Source of the DNA: Anas platyrhynchos
Lineage: Eukaryota > Chordata > Aves > Anseriformes > Anatidae
Direction of reading: 5' to 3'
Length of the DNA: 64,000 nt
NCBI RefSeq assembly: GCF_047663525.1
Contig: NC_092611.1
Location: 8,097,001-8,161,000 of the forward strand
This document shows positions 12,015-24,322 of the stretch, piece after piece. The position numbers were made by a program, and so were the translations under genes. The notes below the pieces were generated by a model. It made no database searches, was not told where the DNA came from, and saw nothing but the letters and a program-made list of their open reading frames with translations. Numbering within the stretch: the stretch's first letter is position 1; each line of letters starts with the position of its first letter.

Positions 12015-15000
12015 CTGGGAGAAACGGAGCTGTCAGCAGGGGCAGCTGTGCCACGACCGCCAGCACAGGGCCCCGGCTGTGCTGCGGGGCTCCCTGCGCT
12101 CTGTTCCCATTTCTGGCCCTGCGCTCGCTCCCCAAAGCTGGTGAGCGTCCCTGCCCAGCAGGACGCAGGCTCCAGCTCACCCAGGAAACCCCCACGCACA
12201 CACCAAGCACAGGAAGAAGCCGTCAGGCTGTGGGTAGCGGCTCTCCCAGGGACAGGGGCGCGCGGGGGCTCCCCACATACTTCCCCCAAGCCCCCCCAGC
12301 CCTCCCACCCCATTTGCCACGCTGGTGTGTGATGCATGGGCACGGCAAATAAGCCAGTGGCCACCGTGCTGCCAGCCGGGGTGGCCACCCAGTGCCTTGA
12401 CAGGGAGGAACCCGGTGCCGGGGGGGCAGTGATTTCCCTCAGCCGGCGCTCACGCCACTTGTTGCGCAGGGACGGGACACGGGACGGGATGCTCTGGGGT
12501 TACTAAATTTACCATCCTCGGTTCCCTGCGTCCCTTCCTTCCGCCCCGGCCTGGCTGCCTGTGGCTTAACCCTTCAGCCGAACCCTTCCCGGGCACACTG
12601 GCCCCACTGTGGGCGAGCACAGCAGGGGAGTGGGCTCACCCTGGTGGGGATCCCAGCCCGGGGCCAGCTGCTGCTCACAGGTAACAAAATCCTCTCCCTC
12701 CCAACCCCTGCACAGCAGCCAGGGTGTGCCGGGCATGGGGACAAGCCCCGGGGTCGGCTCCGTGCAGCAGCCCTGCCCCAGCATCACCCCCGGCCCCCGC
12801 GTCCCGCCGGGCGAGGGACAGCGCTCCCCACCCCGCCAGCACCGCGCGCAGCTGCGGGGGCGAGCGGGTGGCTATTACACACTGCGGAAAAAATGAAATG
12901 CTGGAAAACAGCAGGCGTCGGATCCAGGGCTGGGACGGAGCCCAGACCACTCCGCTCGACATGAGGGCTGGCTGCCCCGAAGCCACAGCCCAACGGGGCT
13001 GCGGGCACCCCGTGCGGGATAGGGGCTGGTGAGGGGCTCCGAAAAGCCCGCGGGCAGCTCCCCAGCAGTGCCCGGGTACCTGGTGCCCACCAGCCGTGGA
13101 TGTGCCCCCCCTCTGCCTTCCCTTACCTGCCACCCCGTCCTGGAGCGGGTGCTGAGCGGGAGCCTCCGTGGCAGAGTCCCCGCAGCCCCCACAAGCTGCC
13201 GGGGCCGGCAAGTGCTGCCCGCCCGCGGGTGGACCACGCTCCCCAGCATTTTAAGAGCCCGTGGCCTGCCCGAACCCCTTCTCCTCACCAACACCGAGGC
13301 CCCACAACAACGTCCGGAGGAAAAGCCAGCGAGGGGCCGGGCTCCTGCATAGGAAGGGAGCGGAGCCAGGGTGGGATCCTGTGCGGGCGTTAACCCCTTC
13401 CCCACGCGGTGATCCCCAACGTGCATCACCGTGGGCAAGAAACGGGGGAGCTCCAGCCCCACCGTCCCGCCCGCAGCTCAGCACCCTTTCTGGGGCATAT
13501 CCCCATCCTGCCCACGTCCTGCTGCCTGATCTTACTCAACCCTGGTGTCTTCTGCTCCATCACCCACGGCTGGGACGAGGACCCCGCTGTCAGCTCCAGT
13601 GCCCCCCTGATGCCCACCCTGCTTCGTGCCAGCCCCATGGCAGCACCCTCACCCGCTCCTCACCGTGCTGGAGATGCTGCCAGTCCCCGCGGCGCTGGGT
13701 GCAGCGGGGCGCCCGCAGCAGCCCCCGTGTCCTGGCTCCCCTGCACAGCCCCGCACAAGCAGGCTCTGTCAGAGGAATGCGGGGCGGGAGCGTGGCCGCC
13801 CCGGCCGGCGCCCCACCTCTGGCGCGGACAAGGCCGCCTTTCTTCTCTCGCTGCAAGCCTGCAAAACACGCTGCTTGTTCCCGCCGTGGGAAGAGGCAAA
13901 GGCAGCAAATGCCAAGGGGTCGGGCTCAGTTACCGGCAAATAGCAAGCGGTCCCCATGCCCCCCGCGTGCAGGGCCGCTCGCGGGCTGGCGGCTCCTTCC
14001 GTGACTCCTGGAGCCGAGGGAAGACAAAAGCCCCTTTCTTCTCCGGGCAGGGCAGGGGCCTCACCTGGGAGGACGCCGAGCCCTGTGGCCCCTCGCTGCC
14101 CACTCAGACCAGCCACAACTGCAGGGTGCTGCTGCCCCCCCAACCACTCGCTTATAGGGCCGTGGGGAGCCCCAGCACCCGGCTGGGAGCGCAGCGGGGC
14201 TGAGCCCTGCCTGCCTGGGGGCACCCTGCTGCTCCCACCTGCCCTCTGCCCTGTCCGTGGGGCTGGACACCAGCCACCAGCCCATCCAGTGGCCAAAACC
14301 TGCCCAGAGCTGCGTGCTGGGGCAGCACAGAGCTTGGTGTGGGGAGTGGACACAGCCAGGGAGCAGCAGGGACACGCTGACACCGGGCTGTCACCGCACT
14401 GCGCTCTGCCCGTCCCCTGCTGCCGCCTGCAGTGCCAGCAGTGCCTGAGAGCACGGGGACAGGCACCGGGTAGCTCTGCCGTGTCCCCCCCATCCTGGGG
14501 AAGCCAGGAGGAGCCCCTCGTCACAGCTGGGCGCAGCGCAGTGTCCTGCAGCGTGGCCTTTCCCCGCTCCCAGCTGCTCGGATGAGTCAGGGAGGAAGCG
14601 GCGCGGCTGAGCTCCGGGGCGAGCACGCAGCGTCCACAACCTCCATCCAACTTGGCTGCCGGCTCCTTCCCCATCTGCTAAGGCACTTAGAGCGCTCTCA
14701 CCCCTTCCCACACCCTCTGCCCCAGCAAACATGCAAACAACAGCCTCTCCTTGCACAGCTGGGGAAGGGGGAAGCGCGTCTGCAGCACAGGGCTGGGGGG
14801 AAGGAGCTCGGGGCCCAGTGGGGGAGGCTGCTCCCTGCCCCGAGCTGCCCCACAGCACCAGGGCCTGGGTTCAGCGCAAGGCTTGGATGTGGGCAGAGCT
14901 GGAATAAATGCAGGAGAGGAAGGCAGCGCACCCAGGGAACCCCAAAAATAATGCACGGTCCCCACGCAGGGCAGGGGGGATGCTCCTGCCGCTCGTCCCA

Positions 15001-15610
15001 CACGAGGAGGGGGCGCAGAGGCTGCGCCGCAGTTGCTGGGGCAACACAACGCACCCGGCAAAAACACCAGGAAAATCAGCTGCCAGACAGCTCCTGCGGG
15101 AGCCCAGGAATCCCGGCCGCACCCGCTGATCTCAGCGCTCCCGGGAAGTGCTCTGGCACCGCCACGGTCCCAAGGGCTTCGCACCTCCGAGGGCCGGGGA
15201 TGCTGCGCACCCGGCACTGCCCTGAAGCAGCACAGGGAGGGCACGGCTCTGACTCCTGCCCTGTCCCTGCTGCTCGTTCATCCACCAGCACTGAGCTCCA
15301 GGAGGCTCCTTAAGGCAGCACAAGCGGAGACTTCGCCCTCCGAGCACCACCACGGCAAACGAGGGATTCGCATCCCACGTCCCAGCTCGATCCCCCGGTT
15401 AAGGGCTGGCCCCGTCCCACCCCCGCAGCCGTTTTGCAATGCCGGCTTTTCCTGCCCGAAGGGGTTTTCCAGCCATCCCCGGGCTCTGCCGTGGGAAAGG
15501 GCCCACGGGCTGCCCCGAAGAGCCCGGCAGAGCTCCCCCCCGAGCACCGAGGCCGGGGCTCCACGCCCCCCGTACCCCTTCCCCCAGCCCAAGGCAGGCA
15601 GGAGAGGCTC
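12015..15610. other. GC-rich 5' flank and probable 5' intron of PHLDB1
   Basis: No coding exon with homology is recognisable between the PHLDB1 start exon and the ARCN1 poly(A) site. The stretch is GC-rich with CpG-dense patches at about 13,780-13,830 and 14,980-15,200. Open frames in it are products of composition. PHLDB1 promoter and 5' untranslated exon sequence most likely sits here. Confidence 0.55.
13127..13230 (-). other. Candidate untranslated first exon of PHLDB1
   Basis: On the minus strand GGTGGCAG|GTAAGGG at 13121-13127 is a strong donor. About 100-130 bases upstream (near 13245-13254) is CTCTTAAAAT, a TATA-like sequence. A short first exon between them, spliced to 12014, would fit PHLDB1. 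The right end is a guess from the TATA-like box spacing. No transcript evidence is available here. Confidence 0.35.
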
Positions 15611-15611
15611 A

Positions 15612-17091
15612 GCCTTCCTTTTATAATACTCTTTTATTTGATTAAAGAATTTGTATTCTTTGTATACACTGGAATGTGCTCTATTCCCTAGGCCATTATT
15701 GTACAGGGTTACAAAAACGGGGGGGGTGGGGTGCGGTTCTTCTTTAACGTTACCCTTAAACAAATTTAAGAAAAATGCTTCCTTGATGTTTGAACTCGAC
15801 TCCATTTTAAAATCATACAGACAAGCAACTCTTGAACAGAACTGAATTAATAGGATTCGTTGTCTATTTCACTACAGAACAGGGTTTGCTTTCCCTCCCC
15901 CAGAACACATCACCTTCCCAGGGCAAGAATCAGGGTTTATTTCCTCACTGGCGCTGTTACCGGAGGAGAGACCGCTAACTTCTTTGGCAGAGGGCCCCAC
16001 GGGAACCAACACACGCTTACTCTGACTGAAGTGCGCTCTCTGGAGCACGGTAAACGTGTTTTTAGGACTTGTGAGGACAGGACACCGTTAGAGTTTCACC
16101 TGCACGCTCAGCCCTTCCCTACAGCAGCAGCCGGGGAGCTCCCCTGCAGCCTTCAGGCTGTTGGGGCAGCAGCACTGCCAGCCAGGGGGTGAGCAGCCCT
16201 AAACCAAGCAGGCTGGGCATACTCTGAGGGGAGCACAGCTCTGTGGGATGAAATCAGTGATCCTACTCAGGCAGTCAGAGGAGGAACAGCGCTGGGATAG
16301 CAAGCACCACAGCTGGGTGTTGCTCACGCTCAGCATGCTCTCTGGAAACCACCATTCCCCTCCCCTCCATCACCACGCTGAGAAAGACCACCGGTTTCGG
16401 ACAGATCCTAGCCCCACTCCCACTCTGACTCAGCCTCAAGGAAAAAGGCCCAAAGGACTTCTGGTGAGCCCAGGATGAAGTCCACTGCTGTACGGTGGGG
16501 CTGGGTGGACAGCAAGGGACAGTGTGGGGGCAAAGAGAACTGAGCTGTGAGGCCCTCTTCCCCTACGCTCCTGTCAGTACCCCACCTTCGAAACCGAGAT
16601 CAACTTGTTCCACTTGTACCAGATGGAAAGGTCCAGAGAAGCACTGCATCCTTGTGTGTTATCATCTTAACGCCTGTTTTCACCATCAGAAGCAAGAGTT
16701 GAAGGCTGAGGAGAAATTAAAATGGCAGCACCACCAATGGAACAGTGTTTGATGATTAAAAAAGGAAGAGCGTGATGTCTGGTAGGCTCTGGGACTGAGC
16801 TCCGGTCGTCTTCATGGGAGAATGGGAAGTGTCAAAGCCAGGTTCTCTGCAGAGATCTCGTTATTCTGCTAGCCAGTAAAAATCTGCCAAAGAAATTTGT
16901 AGCCTTTCCCCCCATGAACATGTCAATTCTCTGCCAAAAATGTCTGTGACCCAGGACACTGCAGATGGCAGGCAGAGCCGTGTGTCTTAGCAGAGAGAGG
17001 GCTGCGGCATTCCAAACATTCAGAATAAACTTCGGCCTCTTTTTTTTTTTTTTAATTTAAAACTTTCCTTTGTGATTCCCCACAGCTGGCA
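15612..17091 (-). other. ARCN1: ARCN1 3' UTR
   Basis: About 1.5 kb of sequence between the ARCN1 stop codon and its poly(A) signal. It contains a T-run at about 17039-17053 on the plus strand (A-run in the transcript). No open frame in it resembles a known protein. Confidence 0.75.
15633..15638 (-). terminator. ARCN1: ARCN1 poly(A) signal
   Basis: AATAAA on the minus strand, the last one before the GC-rich PHLDB1 flank. Cleavage would fall near 15,612-15,620. Confidence 0.7.
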
Positions 17092-20000
17092 TTACAGGAT
17101 TTCGTACTTGTCCACCACGAAGGTGGTTTCAGTAGAAAACCTTACAGGGCTGTTCCCATCTACCTGGGTCACTTTGGTAACCTGTGGAGATAACACACAT
17201 TCAGTAGAGCATTTAACACCACTTCCCAACACAGCTTCCCAACTCTGACCATCTCAAAGAGGACAGAACCAACCCAGCACTTCTGAACACATCAGTACTG
17301 TAAGAAAGATCTTAAAGATCTTTGTCCTGCCCCACAAACACAGCCGGACAGTCTAAGGGAAGCTACAGCGCAGTCTGCCAGTATCCCCAGTAAGCGTAGC
17401 TCTATGCCATGACCGTACCTGTATGTTGCAATAGTTCTTTTTGGAGATGAAGGAGACTTGCACTGGAAAGAAGTCATTTGGCTGCCCTGCTATGCTGAAC
17501 TCCAGGCTGCCACTCTTGTTTTTGGCATCTATCACAGGCAGGCACCACTCCAGGAGATTTCTCCGGCTGTCATGGCGATACTCGCCATCTATTTCCCCAA
17601 TCACTGGGGCACCGACACCAGACCTACAGCAGGCAGAAAAGAGCTACGATGCCTTACTCGCACAGGGCTAAGGAAGTGAACAAACCCGAAAGGCAAAGAA
17701 GCTGACAATATACAAAGGCACCTGTTAGCATTGCCCAGGCACGGAATGTTACTTACGGTAAAGGGATTGTGATGATCACATCGTTCAGTTCTAGGCTCTC
17801 CTCTTGCAACTCGTATTCAATGTTAACATCGCAACTGTTCCCACTTTCTGATGGCCAGCAGTTAACTGAGGGCAGAAAACCAGTATGCTGTACCACACAA
17901 TCTTTCTGTGCAAAACAGGCTTTCGAAAGATGATGTACTTCAAAAAGCACCGTAAAATCATAACCTCATAACCAAGAAATTCCAACTTAAATAAAAGCTT
18001 TTTGTTTTCTTTAAGAACATTACAGAAAATGGTCACTGGTAAGAACAGGTACTGCCCGATGGAAGACACGCAGATGTCTTCACCCCCTCACCCAGCACCT
18101 CGCAATGTACCACGCTGTGGAGCCAGCCCAGCTGCTACAAGGCAGGGTACGAGCAGGCACAGATGAACATCAGCCCCTTCCAACCAAGCTCCGGCACGTC
18201 ACGCACACCCTTGCACTCACTTGTCAATGGAATGAAGGACTCTTCCGTGGTCTGCAACCTCCACTTCAGCACGCCCACATCACTGTTAATAGGGAATGAT
18301 TTCTCTGGGTTCTTCAAACCAATCTGCGATTCTGCAGTAAAAAGCTTTTTGTCCACATTTGGGTGAGTCTGAAACAGGAACAGAAGCCAAGGCTGTGTCA
18401 GCTACTGCAGCCATTTCAAGTATGAGATGACAACCACATGTAGGTAATTCAGGTTCTAGTACGACAGCCCTACACATCCCCGAGTACTTTCCTCTGCAAA
18501 ACGTACCTTGCTGAGCAGTCTGGCTACAGCACATCTACTTATCAGCCTGGAATACTGTCCAGGCTGATCCACCAGGAAGAAACCACCCCACTAGCATTTT
18601 TACTTGCCACTGCACCAGATACTCCAGCAAGTCCTGGTATCTGGGGCAGCATCCTGGAGCTTACAAAACAACAACTCTAAAAAAAAGTATCTTAATTTTA
18701 AAAATTTTCATTTTTCTCGAGGAAGAAATAGCCTCCTAAAGCATTTCAGCCTCGTGCTGTTGGAAGGAACGCTATCAAACCACAAAAATACTACTTCCAT
18801 CAGCCACCTTTGTGTAAATACGTGTATATGGCAGCAGCCAAACTCAATGCAAATATTCTCTCATTGCAATGGCAAATGGGAGCATCTTTTTAAAAGCAAA
18901 GCATTTTTCTAAGTTAATATTCAAGTTACACTGGAAAGACAGGAGTCAACACTGGGTTTGATTTAGTCTTTCAACTCAAGCAGCACATGTGGGAGCGTTG
19001 TTGAACTTTTTAATGAGATGTGTCGCTAAGGAACCTACTACTGGATAAGTAGACATGCAGACAGACAACTATAGATAAGCTCTTAGCAACGAGGAGAAGG
19101 GAGCAATAGAGTGTATCAAAACACCAAAACCTCCAGCACTGAAGAAGGTAACAACAATACAGAGGACAAAAAGGAAAGATGTTTCTCCAAGAATCTTCTT
19201 ATAGTGCTGACCATAACCCAGGGCTTCAGCAATTGTGCCAGATACAGCAATGGAAGGACACAAGTGACCCAAGAAGAAATAACTTTCTAGATAACAAATT
19301 TTCTTCATTGGCACAGTAACTTGACTGTAGAACTCCTGTTCAACTACAGCTCAAATCAAGTAATAAGCACCAAGCAATGCATCAGGCTGCTGCAAAGTTC
19401 ACGTGGAATCAGATGGCATGCCAACATGCTTCACTGGACAGATAAGGCTCTGAAGGCAGGAGGATAAGCGTAGGAGACCAGATCTCCCGAGTGAACTTCA
19501 AACTTTTGACCGTGAGCTAGCCCTGTATTTATGCTACAGTCATGTCTCGTGTGACTACTTCCATTTTCAACATGTTTGCTGAAAAGGCTTAGACAATACT
19601 TTGCCCCAGAGAACAGCAAAAGGATGTTCGACAGCATGAACACCAAACACTTTACCTGTAACTGCACTCCCCTCTTGTCTTCATTTTCTACGTGCAGGCG
19701 AATCCGTGCAAATTTTTCATCAGAGATGTGCAGCATGATCATGCCATGCAGCTCCATATTCTGCAACCCTCCGTCACGGCCACAAGTCAAGGAAATTTTC
19801 TCCTCTATTTTCATGTGCACACTGGACACAAAAAACAAGTATCTCAAGTCCTACACTTGGCATCTAACAGGCAAGGTGAAAAATTAGTGTTCGGCCAGGA
19901 GAGGCTATATGCAACGAGCAGGTGCTACAACGAGAGTGAGGGTTCCAAACAGAATGACACAGACAGCGTAACAGATGCATGCACTAATGATGCTCCAACA

Positions 20001-23000
20001 CATTAACTCAGGGGCACAAAGATCTACGGGTACAAGTCCAGAAACACCGAAACCCACATGATAAACAGTGATACAGCACCTCAAGATGCTGTTCACTCAA
20101 AATCCCGCTACCGTACAGCAGCACAGCTCAGCAGAAAAAGGTTCTGATCTGCTACATGTAAAACAAACTATTTGTGTTGGGGTCACAGGAAAAATGGCAG
20201 CTACTTTAACTAGTTTGAAGGCAAAATGCTGCAAAGAGACACATTCCAGAAGGCACAGGAGAATTCCCAATCTCAGCTAAACAGAGGAGGCACATCCATA
20301 TTAGCTAAAACAATTTCTAATCAAATAAGCTATCTTTTGTTGCTGTGCTTTCCCAGATTTTACCCTTCATCTTTCAAAATCGGAAGGCTAGATGAGCACA
20401 CTGGCCTTCAACGGCAGGAAAAAGCCTATGCTGAAAACTAAAGAGGAAGACAGCTCACAAAGCAACACATGGATCAGAGAGGATAGTAAGAAGACTGCTT
20501 CCAGAGCAAGGATAATACCTACCTCTCCATGTTAATGGGCGGTGCAAGAACTTTGGCTGCTTCTGTAGAGCGTTTGCCTACGGAAGTCATGATATTTTCT
20601 CCTTCTGATTTCAGTTTGTCCACGAAGTTATCCACCTCCTTCCCTTTCGCGCCAAGTTTCAGAGCTTTGCTAGGACCTGAAGGCCTAAACACAACGCACA
20701 GACATATTCAAGTCACATTCATGGCAACAGTTTCATTCTTCCCCAGTCCCATCTTCAAGTGCTGTAACTTGACTATCCCAACAATTTAATATTCACCTCC
20801 GTAACTTTTTTTGGGGGGAGAACATCTTACAAGAAGGATGAAACATTAGTTTAGATACAGATTCTGAGTATTGCCTGGTACCACTCCTCACACAAAATGA
20901 GAAGTCCAATACCCATCAAAGACCCTACTACGTGGCCTGGAGACTACGGGATGCTCAGGTACCACTGTGATACACAGCACAAATGTTCTTAAATAGTAAA
21001 ATATATGATCCACAATATATACAACATGCACCACTTTAAAGGCTTTGAGGTCAGCAGACACAGATCAGAGAAGCTAAGGAGAGAGGCCTGACTTTCTCTG
21101 TCTTTGCAGTAACCCAAAGGAGTGGAGGCACACCACCTGTCATTTTGAACATCTGCTGCCTACTGCACACTCACCTGGAAGGCGCTGGTGCCACTTTGGG
21201 CTTCTCCGTTTCAATGATGGTTTCTGTGATCATTGCTGCCGTTGTGCCCCCAGACACAGCTGAACTGCCAAAGCCACCAAAACCGGGTGCCTTTTTGCCC
21301 TGTCTCTCGGCATCCCTTCTAGCCTGCTGCAATTCCTTCGCTTTACGGCGCATCTCAGCTTTTGCTTCACGTTCCTGAGTCTGAAGTAAAAGACAAAAGG
21401 CTGGTAAAGGCTTTGCAACCTCAATCTTACTCTGTATAGCAACTAATACGAAGTATGATTTCTTATCAACCTTTTTTTTGAAGGAACGGGAAACGGGCAT
21501 TTAGTTTACAGAACAGCTAAATAATTTTAAAACCCTGATCAAATTGGAGTAACGTCTTCACATAAAAAGCGTCGCGTTCCAGAGTACCTCGTGCCAAACT
21601 CAAAATTATTTCCACTCACCTCTCGGACGGCTCGGAACACCTTTTCTTCATGCGAGTCCATCTCAGTGAAGGTCCGAATTTGTGCCAGGTTTACGTTCTC
21701 ACGGTAGCCCAGGGCAACGATTTCATCAAAGGCAAAAATCAGGTCAAAACAGTGTTCAGAGATCTCATTCTCCTCCAAGGCTCGACAATATTCAGGGATC
21801 TAATTCAGGAAAAACATTTAAAAGGAACATTCATATAAACAGACAGACATAACTTCCAGCACTGTCTTTCTGCTGTTCCCAGACTTCACAGTTGTGCTAG
21901 ACCCTCCGCAGAACTAGCACATCACTGAGCTGCCTTTCATTCCTTTACACTGTTGATAAACAACAAGATGAGGTTTTGCGATTGTCAGTTTCTCCTCAAC
22001 TAAAATATTTATGCAATCTTTTAACTTAGTTCTAACTTTGTAACTCACAAGAACATAAACAAGCAAACACTAGTTAACTTTCAAAGATCCTTTGGTTGCA
22101 TCTGACAGAAATAGATTATAAAGTTAATATAGTGACAATTGCAAAAACTCATTACTTAGAAATGTATTTAGAGTACTGCTACGCTTCTCAAGCGCGTTCT
22201 GTAAAGCCACAGTATGTTTAGAGAAAAATAAAATTGTTATCTAAAGAATACAGCAAATGTTTTACATTAAATTTGTAACTTCATCCCTTTGGTCTCACCA
22301 GTTAACGGGCAGCCATGGGTTTCTTACATACAGTTCAAGAACACTGCAGAAACTTCAAAGCTTAACCGTGCCCTGGGTCAAGAGCAGGCTCTAGAAAATC
22401 ATGGTGGTAGCTGGAGGCAGATGGTACTTCAGCAATAGCTCACCAACAGCTTCCCTTACAATAGCTCTGTTTTAGGCTACAGACGTGAACTTTGCAGCGA
22501 GTAACCCGAAGCGTAGATCCTTACCACTCTAGAGAAAAGTCGGAGTGTTTCCAGGTCTTCCAGGATATTGCTGTTTTTGGTGGTGATCAGCACCATGTAG
22601 AGCTTCTCCATCGGCTGATACACGTACCGCACGCTCTCTGTCTCCACAAAGGTGTGCTGCTTCCCGGTGTTCATCAGTTTTGGGAAAGCCGCCAGCAGCC
22701 CCTCGATGCGGGTCCGGGTCATCTCCACAAACTGCCGCGAGACAATGGCCTTCCCCGCCTTCGTGCAGACGGCGGCCGCCAACAGCACCTGTGGAGAACA
22801 CAGACGGGGGTTCACTGTGCCAGTCCTGGACACTGCCCGGCCCCTGCAAACCTGACACAGCATCATAGGTGCAAAGAAAGGTAAAATCTAGCTGGCAGTG
22901 ATCTTCCACATTGAGCTGATTTTCCTGCACTGGGGTCTTTTGTGTCTTTCTATGACTAGCGCCAAGAATTTACCTATGTGCTATATGGAATCAAAGCTCT

Positions 23001-24049
23001 CGGTCCTCCAGTCAGGCAGACAGAGTCAACCAACCCATTGCTCTATACACAGCGCATGACAAAACCCCAAAAGTGCTTTAGGCAAGGTCTAGGTTACAGC
23101 ATTTTCTGTTAGCTCAGACCCACCATAAAATTTACATTGAATCCCAGAATGCTTTCACGTGTGACATTCCTTCCCGATGCCACGTTTACAGCCAAGACAG
23201 GTTAATAAAACCTTGAGAGCTGTATTAATTACAGCACACGGATGACTCTCGTGGGCATTTCACAGATGCTATCGTACCAACAATAAAAAGGCAATAAGGC
23301 GACTGCTAATTTACTTTTTCTTATTTTCTCTACCTAGACTCCTTCCTGAAATTCCTCTCAAGGATTAGTTTCTTAATTAACTGTGCCAAGGTAGGACGGT
23401 TTCTGCAGCTGAGATCTTTGAGCTCCCCAGCCGTTTTCATTCACAGTACTCCAACAGCGAGAGAAGCACCAACAACTCCCAGCTGCAGGTGGATTTCCAG
23501 CACCACCTCGAACCCAGCCAACAGGCGGCCGAGCAACGCAGCCAGGCACCCTGGCAGAACTCTGCGTGTTGCCTGCACAGCCCTAGGCCCCTGCAGCTTG
23601 ACAGCTCAGGGACAAACAGATCCGTAAGCAAAGCGCCCAGAAATCCACCTCCTCTCTCCAAAACCTTTCCACACGTTACCGGGGGCACCGCCTCACCGCA
23701 GATAACGCCCCGAGCCCCAAAACCACCTCAGCGGGACAAAGGCGGCGGCCGCGGGCTCCCTGCACCGGGGCAGGACCCCGAGGAGGGCCCCGCAGCCCCC
23801 GAGGGCAGCTCCCAATCGCTCCACCAGCAGGACGAGCCCCCGCCACCCGGCCCCGGCCCCCGGGCCGCTGAGGGGGCAGCGGGAGCCCCGCGGCCCCGTC
23901 AGGCACCACCCGGGGCCCGGGGCAGGCCGCGCTGCCTGGCGGGCGGCGCCGAGCTCCGGGCCGGGCCCCGCACACCAATGAAGGCTCCGGGCACGACCAG
24001 GAGGCGACCCCCGAGCACTGAGGGGAGCGTTGGGGCTCGCCCTTACCAT
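17092..24049 (-). CDS. ARCN1: ARCN1, coatomer subunit delta (510 aa), complete
   Basis: Archain 1 is the delta subunit of the COPI coat, acting in Golgi-to-ER and intra-Golgi vesicle transport. Ten coding exons: 24047-24049 (only the ATG), 22525-22788, 21620-21799, 21175-21380, 20523-20684, 19656-19821, 18221-18368, 17757-17865, 17419-17623 and 17092-17181. Phases join exactly: 1,533 nt, 510 aa plus TAA (human 511). The N-terminal longin-like domain (about 1-140) holds [21 protein letters not shown] basic/charged linker ([20 protein letters not shown]) follows. The C-terminal mu-homology domain (about 270-510) holds [28 protein letters not shown] and ends VDKYEIL. The sequence is nearly identical to human throughout. 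Confidence 0.98.
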
Positions 24050-24322
24050 GGCGGCGGCGGCGCTGGGCTCGGCGCTCGCTCCCTCGGCGCTCGGCGTCCC
24101 CTCAGGCAGCCCCACAAGATGGCGGCGCCGAGCCACGTCCCCAGCCGGAAGCGGCGCGGGCGGGGCGGGGCGGGGCGGGGCGGGGCTGGAGGACCGGGAG
24201 CGCGGCGCCGCCGCAGGGAGCTGCGGGCGCCCGCCTGCAATTCCCACCGCGGCCTGCAGGGGGCGCTGTGAGGGGCGCTGTGGGGGCGCTCTAGGCGGCT
24301 GGCGACCAGCGAGGTTGTTGCC
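24050..24322. promoter_or_regulatory. Divergent CpG-island promoter of ARCN1 and IFT46
   Basis: Only 273 bases separate the ARCN1 ATG (minus) from the IFT46 ATG (plus), so both genes must start inside this CpG island. Sites seen: a YY1-type CAAGATGGCGGC at 24115-24126, an ETS/GABPA-type CCGGAAGCG at 24145-24153, and a tandem CGGGG array at 24161-24186 that gives several Sp1/GC boxes. There is no TATA box. These are the usual elements of housekeeping bidirectional promoters. Confidence 0.85.
24161..24186 (+). repeat. Tandem CGGGG repeat (GC boxes)
   Basis: Five copies of CGGGG in a row, preceded by a partial copy. It lies in the shared ARCN1/IFT46 promoter and has G-quadruplex-forming composition. 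Confidence 0.85.

Noticed and set aside
13769-14674. A 301-codon minus-strand open frame upstream of PHLDB1.
   Set aside because: Its composition is typical of GC-rich non-coding DNA. It shows no conserved motif and conflicts with the expected non-coding 5' region.
19069-19314. An 81-codon hydrophobic open frame on the minus strand in an ARCN1 intron.
   Set aside because: It has no splice context, no homology that I know and lies wholly inside an intron.
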